Shown one piece after another: positions 47,866 to 60,317 of a stretch of DNA of 64,000 nt. The stretch covers positions 1,324,501 through 1,388,500 of the forward strand of contig CAMRHE010000157.1 in the NCBI GenBank assembly GCA_947044405.1, written 5' to 3'. The position numbers and the translations under genes were made by a program. The notes beneath the pieces are model-generated. The model searched no databases, had not been told where the DNA came from, and was given only the letters and a program-made list of their open reading frames with translations. Every line of letters starts with the position of its first letter. The first letter of the stretch is position 1. The stretch is from Leptodactylus fallax (Eukaryota > Chordata > Amphibia > Anura > Leptodactylidae).

Positions 47866-49554
47866 TACTTTCTTGTCTACTAGGCCCAGCTGCACCAACG
47901 CTAGATCTTTCTTCTTCACATCTACTGAATTCTCTTCTGCTTGACAATACAACAAATGTGGAGGATTTAGCTTTTTTGAGCAGCTGTGTGTAAGGCTGCC
48001 ATTTGTGACATGCTGTTGTGGAAAATATATAAATTTTGCTGGCCAATATTGCACACAGCATATTCCGTACTGAAGTCACATCTCATATACATTTGGACCT
48101 GGCTGTTGCGTGTGAGGGTTTTTTCCCAAAGTGCTTTGCTAGTCTGTGAGGATTTTTTTCAAATGATGCTGAATAACCGCTCACATGAGGCATTGCTGTG
48201 GGGAATAAGAAGCAGAAATTTCACTAACTTGCAAATCACACCGTATTGAAAAACTCCAGTCACAGGATCTTTAATTTGTGACAACTGATGCCAAAATTCA
48301 TCGATTCTGACACTTCCCCTCTCTGGAACCTCACTGCTCTGATAGTCCCTAAACTCACTTAGCAGTTTGTTATTGTCTCGGGCATCAATCACATTAGGAA
48401 ATCTAGATGTCCTCAATACTAGAAGATAATCGCAGATCTGGATCAATAAATGACAAACTTTTAAGTACAGGGTCCCCCAGAGGCATTGCTTTCTTCATAT
48501 ACTCCAGTGCCTTGCAATAAAAGGCAACCGTTTCCCTGGCAATTTTATGAAACATGGAGGTGTCAATGAGGTTCTCCCTCCATGCATAATTTCTTGTTTC
48601 AAACCCAATAACAATATCCTGCTGCGGCAGATGTACAGATGGATCCAAATAATCAATCTCCACGATGTTTCCAGCCCTAGCTATGACAGATGGTTCGACA
48701 AATCTGACCAGCAGATCTCTGTAAAGGTTCAACATTGCTGGGTGTAAGTGGTGAATCATTGGGGCTTCTGTCTGCAGCAGAACATTAAAAGAATTAAATA
48801 CAGGTAAAACAGAGTGTAAAAATAAAAGATATACTTTTGTCATTGTATTTTGGATGCTGGCAAGAATGCGCTTCTCCCTAGCACCAAGTGAAGCGCTGTC
48901 CTCCTCAAATGTGCTGGAAAAATAAGCCTTGATAGCATCCCAATCGAATAAGGTCCTTTCAATAGACTTTTCGAGTGACAACCAGCGGGTCTTCACATGC
49001 TTTACCAGTTTTTGAACGCCTGTGTTGCAAAACATCATATACTCCTGTAAAGTGCTCATCCTTTTTGAGCTTTTTTGAAAATGAAAATAGATGTCAATAA
49101 TGAGATCTTCCGCACTCACAGACAGAGGTTTGGTTGCATGTTCAGCCATTACATGGACCAAGTGGCAGGGACAGCCCACAGCATAAACTTTTTGCTCAGA
49201 ACTCTGATCAGTTCTTATTCTGGACAAGACATTGTTATCAGTGTCGGACTGGGATGTCTAGGGCCCACCAGTGGAATTGTTTCTAGGGGCCCACTATCAG
49301 GACCCCTGCAGATCAGCGGTACCGAGGCAGGGCGGCTAAATGTAATAACATGCCGGGAGCCATGCTGCTCACCCACTATACCATGTGCACCACTGCACTA
49401 CCTAAACCTACTACTACACCTTGTATGGCAAGTGAACAGCGTGGCTCCTAGAATTGTTACCTTTACCTGTAGCTGCACTGTCCTGTAAAAGCTGATCTGC
49501 AGAGGTCCTGGCTGTTGTATCATCGCAGATGTAATATTGATGGCCTATCCTAAA

Positions 49555-50540
49555 GACAGGCCATCAATATTAGAAAGATGGATAAATCCTTTAAAGAGGT
49601 ATGTCCAGGAATTGGGGCAGCCCATGTAGCTGGCGGGAGGTGTAAAGTAAAAATAAGTAAATTAAAAAAGCATACTCACCTGTCCCCGGCGCTCCGTTGT
49701 CCGCTGCCAGTGTCCATTCAGTCTCATGCCGGCGACTCCTTGCTGGGAGTCCTGCACCTCATGTGATCGCTAAGACCAATTAGGTGCAGGATTTCCAGAA
49801 ATGAGGCGCCGCCATGAGACCGAACAGACACAGACAGGGGATAACGGGGTGCTGGGGACAGGTGAGTATGCTTTTTTTAAAAAAAAAATTCTTATTTTTA
49901 CACCTCCCTGGCGGCCGACACAGTGGTCGCTCCAGTTTATGGACAACCTCTTTTAAGGGGTTGTCTGGGCCAAATTTTTCTATGGTCACTTCACTGGTCC
50001 CCCCACATAGTGGCCTCTTCACTGGTCCCCCATACTGTATGGGGAACAGTGATGGGGTCATTATATTGTGTGGGAGCAGTGATGGGGGCTAACATCCTGT
50101 GGGGGGGACATTAAACTGTGTGGGGCATATTAAAGGGATTGTCCAGGGTTAACCTTTCTTATGGCCTATGCTCAGGATAGGCCATAAATACCTGATCGGT
50201 AGGCGGCTGACACATTGCCCCATCAGCTGTTTGGAGCCACTTCCGGCGCCTGTTCTGTACACAACACAGGGCCGGAAGCAGAAAGCTCCATCTGCTGTTT
50301 AGTCGCACGGCGCCTTCACTGCAACTCAGCTCCTACTGACTTCAATAAGTGCTGAGATACAGTGAAGGTGCCCGGCTAATATACAGTGGCTAGAGAAGTG
50401 GCTCCATACAGCTGATCGGTCTGGGGTCAGCCCCCTACAGATCAGGTATCTATGGCCTATCCTGAGGATAAACCATAACAAATTATGCCTGGACAACCCC
50501 TTTAATATACCCCCCTAATACCCCACACTTTAAAGAGGTT
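49555..50540. repeat. Dispersed repeat shared with the right edge of the window
   Basis: Starts near aggccatcaatattagaaag and ends near ggacaacccctttaatatac. Parallels 62994-63960 with moderate divergence. It includes outward-facing donor-like sites, actcacctgtcccc (minus, about 49676) and ggacaggtgagtatg (plus, about 49858), around a GC-rich core. No gene. Confidence 0.8.
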
Positions 50541-50859
50541 ATCCAGTATAACTTTTTTCTTTTTTATAATTAGTCCGGGGGAGGTGAATCCCCCCTACCC
50601 CCCCCCCCCCCCCCAAAAAAAAAAAAAAACATACTAAACATACTCACCTGTCTCTGTTGCTCCGGTGCCCTCAGGGGTCACGTGACGTCACAGGTAGTCA
50701 CGTGCAGGGGGAACTTGTGCTGGAAGAAAACAACAGAACTGCAGGACCGAACCGTGCTGGGAGACACTGGGGACAGGAAAGAAAGTTTGGGGTTTTTTTT
50801 TTTGTTTTTTTCCACCTGCCCCGGTGTAATAAAAAAAAAAAATGAAGGAGCCACTGTAT

Positions 50860-51260
50860 GGAGTATAAGCTCCACAGTGGCCCCCACCCAGTATTATAAG
50901 CTCCACAGTGGCCCCCACACAGTATTATATGCGCCCAACAGCCTCCCCCCCTCCGCTTCGGTGCTATTGCTATACTCTGGGGTCTCCTCAGTCCCCAGAG
51001 TATAATAATCGGAGGCCCAGGGGAAGTGATTAAAAATAACAAACACTCGTACTCACCTTGCCTTACCTTTCCTTGGCATCCTCGCTCCATCCTGTTGTCT
51101 TCAGCGTCTTCAGGCCCCTTTCTGACGTCGCTGCTGAGGCCTCAGATTGGGCCTCAGCGGTCACGTGAGGGTGCACTGACGTCATTACGTGGCCGCGCCC
51201 CATGTGGCCGCTGGGGCCTAATCACAGGCCTCAGTCACATGACGGAGGAGCGCCAGAGAG
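50860..51260 (-). promoter_or_regulatory. Promoter-like/hairpin/repeat module inside hAT-type element
   Basis: On the minus strand, in order: core with a full CRE (TGACGTCA, 51177-51184) and CACGTGA (about 51162), donor-like AGGTAAGGCAAGGTGAGTA (about 51050-51070), the hairpin tatactctgggg / ccccagagtataataat (about 50969-51009), then two ~31-bp repeats (ggggccactgtggagcttat type, about 50868-50935). Order and wording match the modules at 157-1157 and 58620-58985. Confidence 0.45.
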
Positions 51261-51833
51261 AGCGCTGTGCCCAGGAGAGGTGAGAATATGTATTTATTGT
51301 TTTCAGTCACCTCCCCTGGGTGACCTGCCCTGCCATCTATAGGAAAGGGCCTGTAATATGCCAGGGCCCCTTTCCAATAACAGTATGTATAGCGGTCGGG
51401 GAAAAAGGCTTTCCCCGACCGCTATCATAGTGGTCCGGGGCCCCGGCCATCTACAGCTGGCCACGGGCACCATACCCCGCCGAACCCGGTCGCACACCCT
51501 GCGACTGCGATCGTTACGCCACTGGTCAAGGGCCCGATCGGGATGGTCAGGATCCCGATCGGGCCCCCATGACATGAGGACTAATAGTCGGGTGTCGGGG
51601 CCCACCGGTGGATTCACCGGTTCCCCGGTGGGCCAGTCCGACCCTGACTGTTATGCTTTCCCTGCATATTAGCAGCATTATCAGCTGAATATGTAGCACA
51701 CATATTCCAGGCTACATTATATTTTTTTAACATGATGTCAACCGCATCAAAAAGGTGTTGAGCTCTACCAGATGGGCATGAAACCATGTCTAAAAAATTC
51801 TGTCACAATGAGTCCTGTATCTGGATATTCATA

Positions 51834-53385
51834 CACTACCGTTCAAAAGTTTGGGGTCACCCAGACAATTTTGTGTTTTCCATGAAAACGCACTCAAAAA
51901 AATGATTTTTATTTGAAATAATAATTTTCTCCTTCAAACTTTGCTTTCGTCAAAGAATGCTCCATTTGCAGCAATTACAGCATTGCAGACCTTTGGCATT
52001 CTAGCTGTTAATTTGATGAGGTAATCTGGAAAAATGTCACCCCATGCTTCCAGAAGCCCCTCCCACAAGTTGGATTGACTTGATGGGCACTTTTTGCGTA
52101 CCATACGGTCAAGTTGCTCCCACAACAGCTCAATGGAGTTGAGATCTGGTGACTGCGCTGGCCACTCCATTACAGATAGAATACCAGCTGCCTGCTTCTT
52201 CCTTAAATAGTTCTTGCATAATTTGGAGGTGTGCTTTGGGTCATTGTCCTGTTGTAGGATGAAATTGGCTCCAATCAAGCGCTGTCCACAGGGTACGGCA
52301 TGGCGTTGCAAAATGGAGCGATAGCCTTCCTTATTCAAAATCCCTTTTACCTTGTACAAATCTCCCACTTTAACAGCACCAAAGCATCCCCAGACCATCA
52401 CATTACCTCCACCATGCTTGACAGATGGCGTCAGGCACTCTTCCAGCATCTTTTCAGCTGTTCTGCTTCTCACAAATGTTCTTCTGTGTAATCCAAACAC
52501 CTCAAACTTCGATTCGTCTGTCCATAACACTTTTTTTCCAATCTTCCTCTGCCCAATGTCTGTGTTCTTTTGCCCATATTAATCTTTTCCTTTTATTAGC
52601 CAGGCTCAGATATGGCTTTTTCTTGGACACTCTGCCCTGAAGGCTAGCATCCCTGAGTCGCCTCTTCACTGTAGAAGTTGACACTGGCGTTTTGCGGGTG
52701 CTATTTAATGAAGCTGCCAGTTGAGCACCTGTGAGGCGTCGATTTCTAAAACTAGAGACTCTAATGTACTTGTCTTGTTGCTCAGTTGTGCAGTGGGGCC
52801 TCCCACTTCTCTTTCTACTCTGGTTAGAGCCTGTTTGTGCTGTCCTCTGAAGGGAGTAGTACACACCGTTGTAGGAAATCTTCAGTTTCTTGGCAATTTC
52901 TCGCATGCAATAGCCTTCATTTCTAAGAACAAGAATAAACTGTTGACTTTCACATGAAAGTTCTCTTTTTCTGGCCATTTTGAGAGTTTAATCGAACCAA
53001 CAAATGTAATGCTCCAGATTCTCAACTAGCTCAAAGGAAGGTCAGTTTTATAGCTTCTCTAACCAGGAAAACTGTTTTCAGCTGTGTTAACATACTTGCA
53101 CAAGGGTTTTCAAGGGTTTTCTAAACATCCATCAGCCTTCTTACACAGTTAGCAAACACAATGTACCATTAGAACACTGGAGTGATGGTTGCTGGAAAGG
53201 GGCCTCTATACACCTATGTAGATATTGCATTAAAAACCAGACGTTTGCAGCTAAAATAGTCATTTAGCACATTAACAATGTATAGAGTGTATTTCTGATT
53301 CATTTAATGTTATGTTCATTGAAAAATGCTTTTCTTTCAAAAATAAGGAAATTTCTAAGTGACCCTAAACTTTTGAACGGTAGTG
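51834..53385 (-). mobile_element. Tc1 transposon with single frameshift
   Basis: Ends CACTACCGTTCAAAAGTTTG and inverse (cgttcaaaagtttagggtca), flanked by TA (51832-51833, 53386-53387). I recognise these ends as a widespread vertebrate Tc1 type. Inserted in the hAT-like gene; excision of the element plus one TA restores the frame VLVTYEYP. Confidence 0.93.
51934..52978 (-). pseudogene. Tc1 transposase, one-base frameshift
   Basis: MARKRELSCESQQFILVLR (ATG 52976-52978) leads through two helix-turn-helix regions and KRSGRPH to EEDWKK. A run of seven T on the plus strand (52531-52537) then shifts the frame by one. The second frame carries [35 protein letters not shown] and SPDLNSIELLW to ESKV-stop at 51934-51936. 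All three catalytic residues are present. One homopolymer base separates it from an open frame, so a sequencing error is possible. Confidence 0.9.
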
Positions 53386-53960
53386 TATGTGACAAGTACA
53401 GGGAAGTATTTTTCAAATTCGTCAGAACTGACATCTAATGAGATGCCAAAATATTTTTTCTGGCCTTGCATGCAATCTCTAACATTGTGGAGGGCCTCTG
53501 GAGCTATGGCACCCTGAATAATGTGTGTGGTCTTGGTTGCTGCACACGCATAGTTTTCAGCAATCTTTGAATCGGGAAACATTTTCTTGACTAAAGGACG
53601 TACGTGGTCACTTGTGGCTATGGAAATGTTATGCTCAATCAAAAAAACAGTAAATAATACTTCTGCTTTAATGGTATTTTCTGCTAATCTTGAGTCAAAA
53701 GTAGGAAAGTAGGTAGATACTGGTTTAGCCTGTGCAATAGCTCTGGCTAATCCGACATGTTTATCAGTGCCAATATGTTTGGTTATGTCATTATAACCAC
53801 CATGGCCCACTGAGAAATCAGCTCCACAAAGTTCACAAAAAGCATAGAAGACTCCTCGCCGTGATTTCTTAATAAATGGGTGCTGTTTCATCCATGCATC
53901 TTTAAAATGGGAGAGCCTTTTTGCCTTTTTCTTAGGTGATTCACAGGATTTTTCAGCCAT

Positions 53961-54240
53961 GATGTTTTCTGATACACCTTTGATAGATTCATAATATATT
54001 ACACTTCTGGCAGATATAACTTTACTGAAACCAGGAACTGTTAACAACGGAAACAAAACCCCAACAGATGCACAAGATAACGCATTACGCTTTTTTTTCA
54101 GCTACGTGAAAAACAGCACTGCAAAAAAACAAACAAAAAAGAAACAAAAACAAATCTGCGGTGCCAATTTCATCTAGAAATGCCTCATCTCAACTTAAAC
54201 AAATATAGTGCAAATGCTATGAGTAGAGGACAGTATATGC
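53961..54240. other. 5' flank of the hAT-like gene
   Basis: AT-rich, with A-tracts (aaaaaacaaacaaaaaagaa). I see no terminal inverted repeat for the hAT-like element here; its right end may have been lost or displaced. Confidence 0.45.
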
Positions 54241-54416
54241 ATACCTCCCAACTTTTCAAGGATGCAAAGATGGACAATAGTTGAATTTTCTAAAATGAAG
54301 CCACGCCCCTGGACACACCCCATTCACGCCCCTAGAAACGCCCCAACTTTTCCTATAAATATGAGCATTTCCCTCAGCATCATTTTAGTAAGCCTATAGT
54401 TTTACCAACATAAAAA

Positions 54417-54455
<39 letters not shown>

Positions 54456-56909
54456 TAGATATGTGTATGTATATCTCAAACATTGTGAATCAGGTTGCAT
54501 ATTATTTGCGTTACTTTTCCTAACTTGGATATAACACTTGCTTTTGCTCTTTCCAGGTATTTTCATTAATAGAGACATAATTAAGGAGAAAAATAAAAAT
54601 ATTTATTTCCAACAAGTAAAGTGCATGAAACTATCAAAGCAGCCTTGGTAGTCTTAAGTATTTCAAAACAGTATTTTATAACTATATAGTTATTATTTGT
54701 CACCTAGATACCCAATATAAACAGCCGAATATTACACCTTACAGGACAGGTCCACTCTACTAGAACAGCATATTACAGGGATAGGTCCACTCTTCTATGT
54801 AAAGTCAATATATTACAGGGACAGGTTAGATATCACCCATGTAGATATCACCCTCTCTTTAGTCAGCCCCCTCCAATTTATGCAGTCCCATGCATAAAAA
54901 AAAAAAGCACCACCCTCTCCCCCTTCAGCCCACTACAACCCTCAGTTTGATGTCCCCCCTCCATCTGTTCCCAGTTTAATATCCCCCTTCATGATCTGCC
55001 ACCAATTTAATGCCCCCTTCATCTGCCAACAGTTGCCCCCTCTTGTTCCCACAAGCTGTCTCTTCTTTCCTCACCTTTCAGTAATCGTTCCTTCCCAGCA
55101 GCTTCCTCTACTGTGTAAGGGTAGGTTCACATATGTCAGTTGCATCAGCATCAGTTTTATTGTCCCTTAGTCATTACAACTGATGCCCGAACTGATGCGA
55201 AAATGCATCAGTTGTCATCAGGCTTTTTTATAAATTTCTACTCCAAAACCATCAGTTGTCATAAATTGTCATCAGTTGTCATCAGATTTTACTATCAGTT
55301 TTTACCAAGATGGTCCACAAGGCATGATGAGCTGCCGAGGCCAATACAGTAGGGGTACTCAACTACTTTTAGTAAATTTCCATTGACTGGGATCCGCCAT
55401 CAAGTAAAGGTGCAAGCTGAACACATACGGTATTTTTTGGACAAAAAGACATGTTTAAACAAGAAAAATAAGGATTACATCGGGGGCAACTAACATGGCA
55501 TTACACTGTGTGGGGTGACTAACATAGCATTATACTGTGCAGGGGGCACTAACGTGGCATTATACTGTGTAGGGGGCATTAACATGACATTACATGGTGT
55601 GGGGGGCAACTATTGTGGCATTATACTGTAGGGGGGCATTAAGGAACATTATATCGTGAGTACTCACATTAATTCTCCCATTATTGTTCCTCCTCAGTAT
55701 GCTCCTTAGCAGGGCTGTTTTAACACATTGATGGGTTCAGTGCAATGGTTTCATAAATGGGCCCCCCATCACCACCGCTTAGGAATACCCGACTTGCACA
55801 AATTATAATGTCCCATTAGAGGCCCTAACACAGTATAATGCCTCCCTAGTGGTGCCTTACACTATAATGTCCCCCTCCAGCTATCCCCACAGTTAATGTC
55901 CCCATCCATCTGTCCCCAGTTTAACCCTGTGCATGCAAATTAAATAGGAGCTTACATAAGAATATAATTTTCTATCCCCCTATAAAAATTGTATCTCTAA
56001 TGAATAATTATAATCCCTACACCTAACTAATGTGATAACTAGGGCCGTGTTCAGATTGGTGTAACGTGACCACTTTATTGCTCACATATTATGGACACAA
56101 CCTCTGAAGTTCCTGCACTTTATCATTACTGGTGATAGAGAGTCTGATGACCTACTGGAAATGCAGGGGTTTTGTTTGTACTGTGGGTGCAAAAAAAAAA
56201 AAAAAAAAAAAAAAAAGCACCCATCTGAAAACTGCCAAAAACTAGGATTTTATATGGTGACTTTTAATGGGTAAAAATGTATTATCTGACTGACGGAACT
56301 GCCGTTTGTCAGAAATGTTTTATATGTTCATCGCTAGTGATAATCGCTATTGCTATTATTTTAGCGTGTAACGGATATCACTAGAGAGGCGGGCGGCGTA
56401 TTTTACTCTATAAAGATCAGGTATGGACAGGACAGGGACGGTGAAAAAATATAAACTTTATTGGTGACTTTGTGTATGTGTTGTGTAAGTGTTTGGTGCA
56501 ACACTTTTGGCACTGTGACCTGGACGATGGTAAATGTCTGGGTCACAGCACCAATAAACTTCCTGGTTATGTGATTAGGCTCAGATGTGTATTACAGAAG
56601 AATACCCTTATAATAAGGCTCAGAGGGGTATTACATTATCCCTCTATGTGACAATCAGAGAGCAGAAGTACAGTATGCTCTCTGATTGATAGGAGAGGGG
56701 ATAACATGGACAGAAGTCCCTGATTCTCATCTTTAAAATGAATCCAAGTGTTTCTTTATAGCTTTAACCAATCCTAAGCAATTCGCTCAGGTACAGTAGT
56801 GAAGCCGGCAATAGCGGCATAGCGGGACAAACAGCAAGCTATGCGGGACCGTGGGACACCAGTGTCAAAGCAGGACAGTCCAGCCAGATTTGGGACGGTT
56901 GGGAGGTAT
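54241..56909. mobile_element. Non-autonomous element with ATACCTCCCAAC ends
   Basis: Left atacctcccaac and right gttgggaggtat are 12-bp inverted repeats. Flanks gtatatgc (54233-54240) and gtatatgt (56910-56917) match at 7 of 8, as in hAT insertions. It contains a (TA)n tract, a degenerate ~33-bp repeat (about 55490-55680) and an A-run (~56191). It also contains a region (56220-56760) resembling, inverted, block A bases 3660-4150. No transposase frame. Confidence 0.75.
55490..55680. repeat. Degenerate ~33-bp minisatellite
   Basis: Five or six units of the type aacatggcattatactgtgt followed by aggggg; unit boundaries drift. No coding meaning. Confidence 0.65.
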
Positions 56910-56913
56910 GTAT

Positions 56914-58257
56914 ATGTGTGGACCACAGGAGGCCATGTGAGTCTAGCTAAAGGCCAAAATAATGGTACTCTTGTGCCTGAAATAAGTAAATTTAGATAAC
57001 CATATAGAAACCTAGTTCGGTTTAATTGAGCTGCAGATAGTCAGGGTGTTGAAGTTTAAAAAAAAACACTTGTATTAAAAAAGGAACAACCATGTGGGGT
57101 TTTATTTCAACTTCATATTATAAACAAAGATCTCCTTTAGCCTGAGACCCCACATTGCGGAAACATAGCTTTTTTAGTTGCAGATTTTGCAGTGTTTTTT
57201 TGAGCCAAAGCCAGGAGTGGATTGAGCAGAAGGGAGAAGTATAAAAGATTCCTATATATTTTCCATTCCTTTTGTAGCTATTTTTGACCTAAGGGTACAC
57301 GAACATAGGACATACCTGCAGCAGACTATAACCCAATGTGATAGATGGCGCAAAGCAAGTGAACAAGATGTAATGATAACGATCCCTGCAGTTTGTAGAT
57401 GAGATGTCATTGCTAGCTCTGAATATCACACAGGGTTATCTGTTGCTACATCTGCAGTGGGTAATCTGCTATGGGTATGTCCATAAGTGACTGAAACCCA
57501 CTGTGGCAAAAACAGCACCAAATTACAGATTCTGTACTGCAATTGCTGCAGATATGTTGTAGACTTCACCCTCTGCATTGCACAAATTCTGCAACCTACA
57601 TTGAGATACCACACTGCAAGTCAATTTCTGTGTGTTTTTCCACAGCATGTGGATGTAGATTGCTGTACTTACCTCCAATGCTCTTGGATTTCTTGTTTGG
57701 GGAAATTTCTTTGCTAGTGGTGGGTGATGGCGAAGTCTAAAAATGTACAACAGACTGACATGTATCAGTCTTTGAGCTCCATCTGAAAAATGATGCGCAC
57801 TTTATAATTTGCTCTATAATTTTTTTAATGACTAAAAGCAGACAATGCAACCTATTTTTTTTTTCTATTTCTCAGGTTATGGGGGTTGCCATCTTACCAT
57901 AATTATTTATAGAAGCATTTAGGGTACATGTACACAAAACGATCCGTAGACCCAATCTGGATTCAGTGGTGAATAAGTCAATGAGATATTCACTCCATGC
58001 AAAGTAAATACAATGTCATATGATGACATGCAGTCTGCATAGAGGGAATATGGCAGATAACTACTATATATCTATCACTATATCCATGGCAGATAACGCA
58101 CTATGGATCATCTGATATTCACGTACTATTAGACAGGATGAAACACAGCTTACTTACCTTACTAGACAGAGAGATGTACTGGAGACTAGCCACAACTTTC
58201 AGGTTCACTAGAGGCTTCTGATCATGCATTGAGCAAGTGTTCACTCATCTACTGACC
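56914..58257. other. Spacer with a MITE fragment
   Basis: Holds half of a 'ccccacattgcggaaaca' MITE (about 57135-57290), related to 8875-9414 but lacking its other end. Otherwise I see nothing with clear structure and no gene. Confidence 0.5.
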
Positions 58258-58265
58258 ACTACCCT

Positions 58266-59476
58266 CAGGGCCAGCGTCAGCACCCAGCTTACCCGGGCAA
58301 GTGCTGGGGGTCCCAAGGTCCTGAGGGGGCCCACTCGGCAGTGGCGTAGAGTACGGGGCCCGCAGCCAGCTGAAAATGGCCAGGGCCCCGGACCACCATG
58401 ATAGCGGTCGGGGAAACCTGGTTCCCCAACTGTTATACATACTACTAATGGAAAGGGCCCCTTTCCAATAGATGCCAGCACAGGGGAGGTGATAAAAAAA
58501 AACAAAAAAACACTTATACTCACCTGTCCTGCGCTCAGCATCCACTACGGAGCTCTGCCGGCCAGTGACTGAGGTCCTGCTCCCCAGGCCTCACTGCTGG
58601 GGCCTGTGATTGGACCCCAGCGGTCATGTGAGGCGCACTGGCATAATGACATCATCGTGCACCACGTGACCACTGAGGCCCAATCACAGGCTCCAGCAGT
58701 GACATCTGAGGAGCCGGACCTCAGTCACAAGGAAGAAGAGGAGTGAGGATGCCCAGGAGAGGTGAGGTAAGGTGAGCATAAGTGTTTGTTTTTTTTACTC
58801 ACTTCTCTTGGGCCTCTGATTATTATACTCTGAGGTGACCCCCAGAGTATAATAATAGCTCCAGCTCTAGGGGAAGGGGGGCTCTTGGAAGCCTATAATA
58901 CAGCGTGATGGCCACTGCGGAGCCTATAATACTGCGTGGGGGGACACTGCGGAGCCTATAATACTGTGTGGGGGCCACCACGGAGTGGCACTATTAACAG
59001 TATCAGGCCCTGTTCACACAGTGGAATCTGTCACTGATTTTGCAGCGGATTTCGCACCCAAATCAGCAGCAGATTCCTCCCTCATTCTGCCTCCTGTTGA
59101 AACTAATTGGAGGATTGCCGGATCTTGCCACAGATTCTGCAGCTGATTCGGCGGCCGCGGCTTGAGACTCCACACTGGTTAGACTCATTCATTTGGTGGA
59201 AAACCGCAACAGAATGCTGATGTTCTGCACTGTGAGAAAATAAAGAAGAATCTGGGGCAGATATCCGCATAAAATTCCTCTTTACTTTCCGATGTCTGAA
59301 CAGGTTCTATCTACTTGTATGGAATGGACTGTATTACAGTCCACTCCAGTAGGTCCACCTCAGCAAAAAACACCCAATTTTGATTGTTTTTTGCTGAGGT
59401 GTGCATGAGTTACTCCAAAAGGGGCCCACTGGGGCTCAGTCCCCCAAGGGCCCACACAAACCTAGAGCCGGCCCTG
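58266..59476. mobile_element. Non-autonomous hAT-type element 'CAGGGCC'
   Basis: Perfect 8-bp duplication ACTACCCT at 58258-58265 and 59477-59484. Ends cagggccagcgtcagc and gagccggccctg form short inverted repeats. The interior has no transposase. On the plus strand it carries the core/donor/hairpin/repeat module (58620-58985) and a hairpin with stem cacctcagcaaaaaac (about 59356-59402). Confidence 0.88.
58620..58985 (+). promoter_or_regulatory. Promoter-like/hairpin/repeat module inside second hAT-type element
   Basis: GC-rich core with tgacatca and cacgtgac (about 58645-58675); donor-like aggtgaggtaaggtgagc (about 58760-58777); imperfect hairpin tattatactctgaggt / cccccagagtataataat (about 58821-58858); then three ~33-bp units of the type gcggagcctataatactgcg (about 58890-58985). 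Confidence 0.42.
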
Positions 59477-59704
59477 ACTACCCTTATTGAATGGGCCAGT
59501 GATCACTGCATTGTGGCAATCCTTGCTTTGTCTAATAGGCCCTTAAGGGATATGCTTTACAGCAGCCAGACATGGACTTACTTGTAGACAGCAGTAAATT
59601 CTGGTTCTAAGTAAACCAACTAAAAGGTGGTATGAACATAGACTAGACAATGTCAAGATTTATCATCCAGCATCAGTTACTGTGATGAATTTCAGACTGC
59701 CTAA

Positions 59705-59940
59705 GGCTAGGTTCACATCTGTACTGGAGGCTCCGTTGGATACTATGCCACAGAAAAATCTGAAAATTGACAAAGAGAAAGTCCTTCACGGAGGACTTTT
59801 CTCTCCACGAGTTTCAGTATAAAAACGTCAGAAACCCAACAGACAACATTATAGTCTATGGGGTTCGCTGTTTTACCGGTCCGTCTCTCTGTTGTTCGGG
59901 TCACCTAACCAGAGAGCCCAGAGAATGTGTGAACCTAGCC
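59705..59940. mobile_element. TAA-flanked MITE 'ggctaggttcaca'
   Basis: Ends ggctaggttcaca and tgtgaacctagcc, with TAA at 59702-59704 and 59941-59943. 236 bp. Same TAA preference as the MITE at 7036 but with a different terminus. No gene. Confidence 0.78.
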
Positions 59941-59943
59941 TAA

Positions 59944-60290
59944 GTTTGCACTGTCTATTAGTAAATCTGAACCATTGATTTCTACAGGGAAAGTTTTCTA
60001 GGCATGCTGTTTGATTTGGCCAGAGGTTGTTGTGCGGGAGCAGATAAAGAGAGTGGATAAGCTGTAGGACCACCTAATGTGAATGGTGGCTACTTTGTTA
60101 TCTACATACAGATGTTTGTCTTCCTTTGTAATCTTATTTATGATAATGTGATGACTGCTGAAAAGTGATCAGGACAGAAAAAAATTTTCTGATAACATTC
60201 CATTTAAAGGGTTTTTCAAGGCTACGAAATATAGACCCCTGGCACCACCATTATCAGCTATGCTGACAGTACTGGAATTGGTAGTAGTAT
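59944..60290. other. Unclassified spacer
   Basis: I see no gene, tandem repeat or long inverted repeat here. Confidence 0.45.
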
Positions 60291-60317
60291 AATGTTGTAC
60301 CGTGTTAGCCATTGAAA

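Larger units (their letters stand above)
49239..51646. mobile_element. Non-autonomous hAT-type element 'CAGTGTCGGACTGG'
   Basis: Left end cagtgtcggactggga and right end ccagtccgaccctg are inverted repeats. 8-bp flanks attgttat (49231-49238) and actgttat (51647-51654) match at 7 of 8. 2.4 kb with no transposase. It contains a region repeated at 62994-64000 and, on the minus strand, a promoter-like/hairpin/short-repeat module (50860-51260). It splits the hAT-like gene. Confidence 0.85.
45980..53960 (-). pseudogene. hAT-like transposase gene split by three insertions
   Basis: Reads on the minus strand from MAEKSCESPKKKAKRL (ATG 53958-53960). A BED-like zinc finger, CELCGADFSVGHGG...KHIGTDKH, is followed by catalytic-domain segments (SADNAANMQGKHN near 51660; VGCPCHLVHVMAEHA from 49227; KTRWLSLEKS) and the hAT dimerisation motif HSNASCERLFS near 48165. 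A Ser/Lys-rich tail ends in a run of Asp and MVLD-stop (45980-45982). It is interrupted by Tc1 51834-53385, element 49239-51646 and Tc1 46299-47865. It also carries frameshifts, one near 51775 and one near 48420. The hAT domain order is conserved but the gene is dead. Confidence 0.82.

Noticed and set aside
49578..51672. Short open frames of 60-130 codons in the hAT-type element
   Set aside because: They are GC-rich chance frames within repeats, with no conserved motif and overlapping on both strands.
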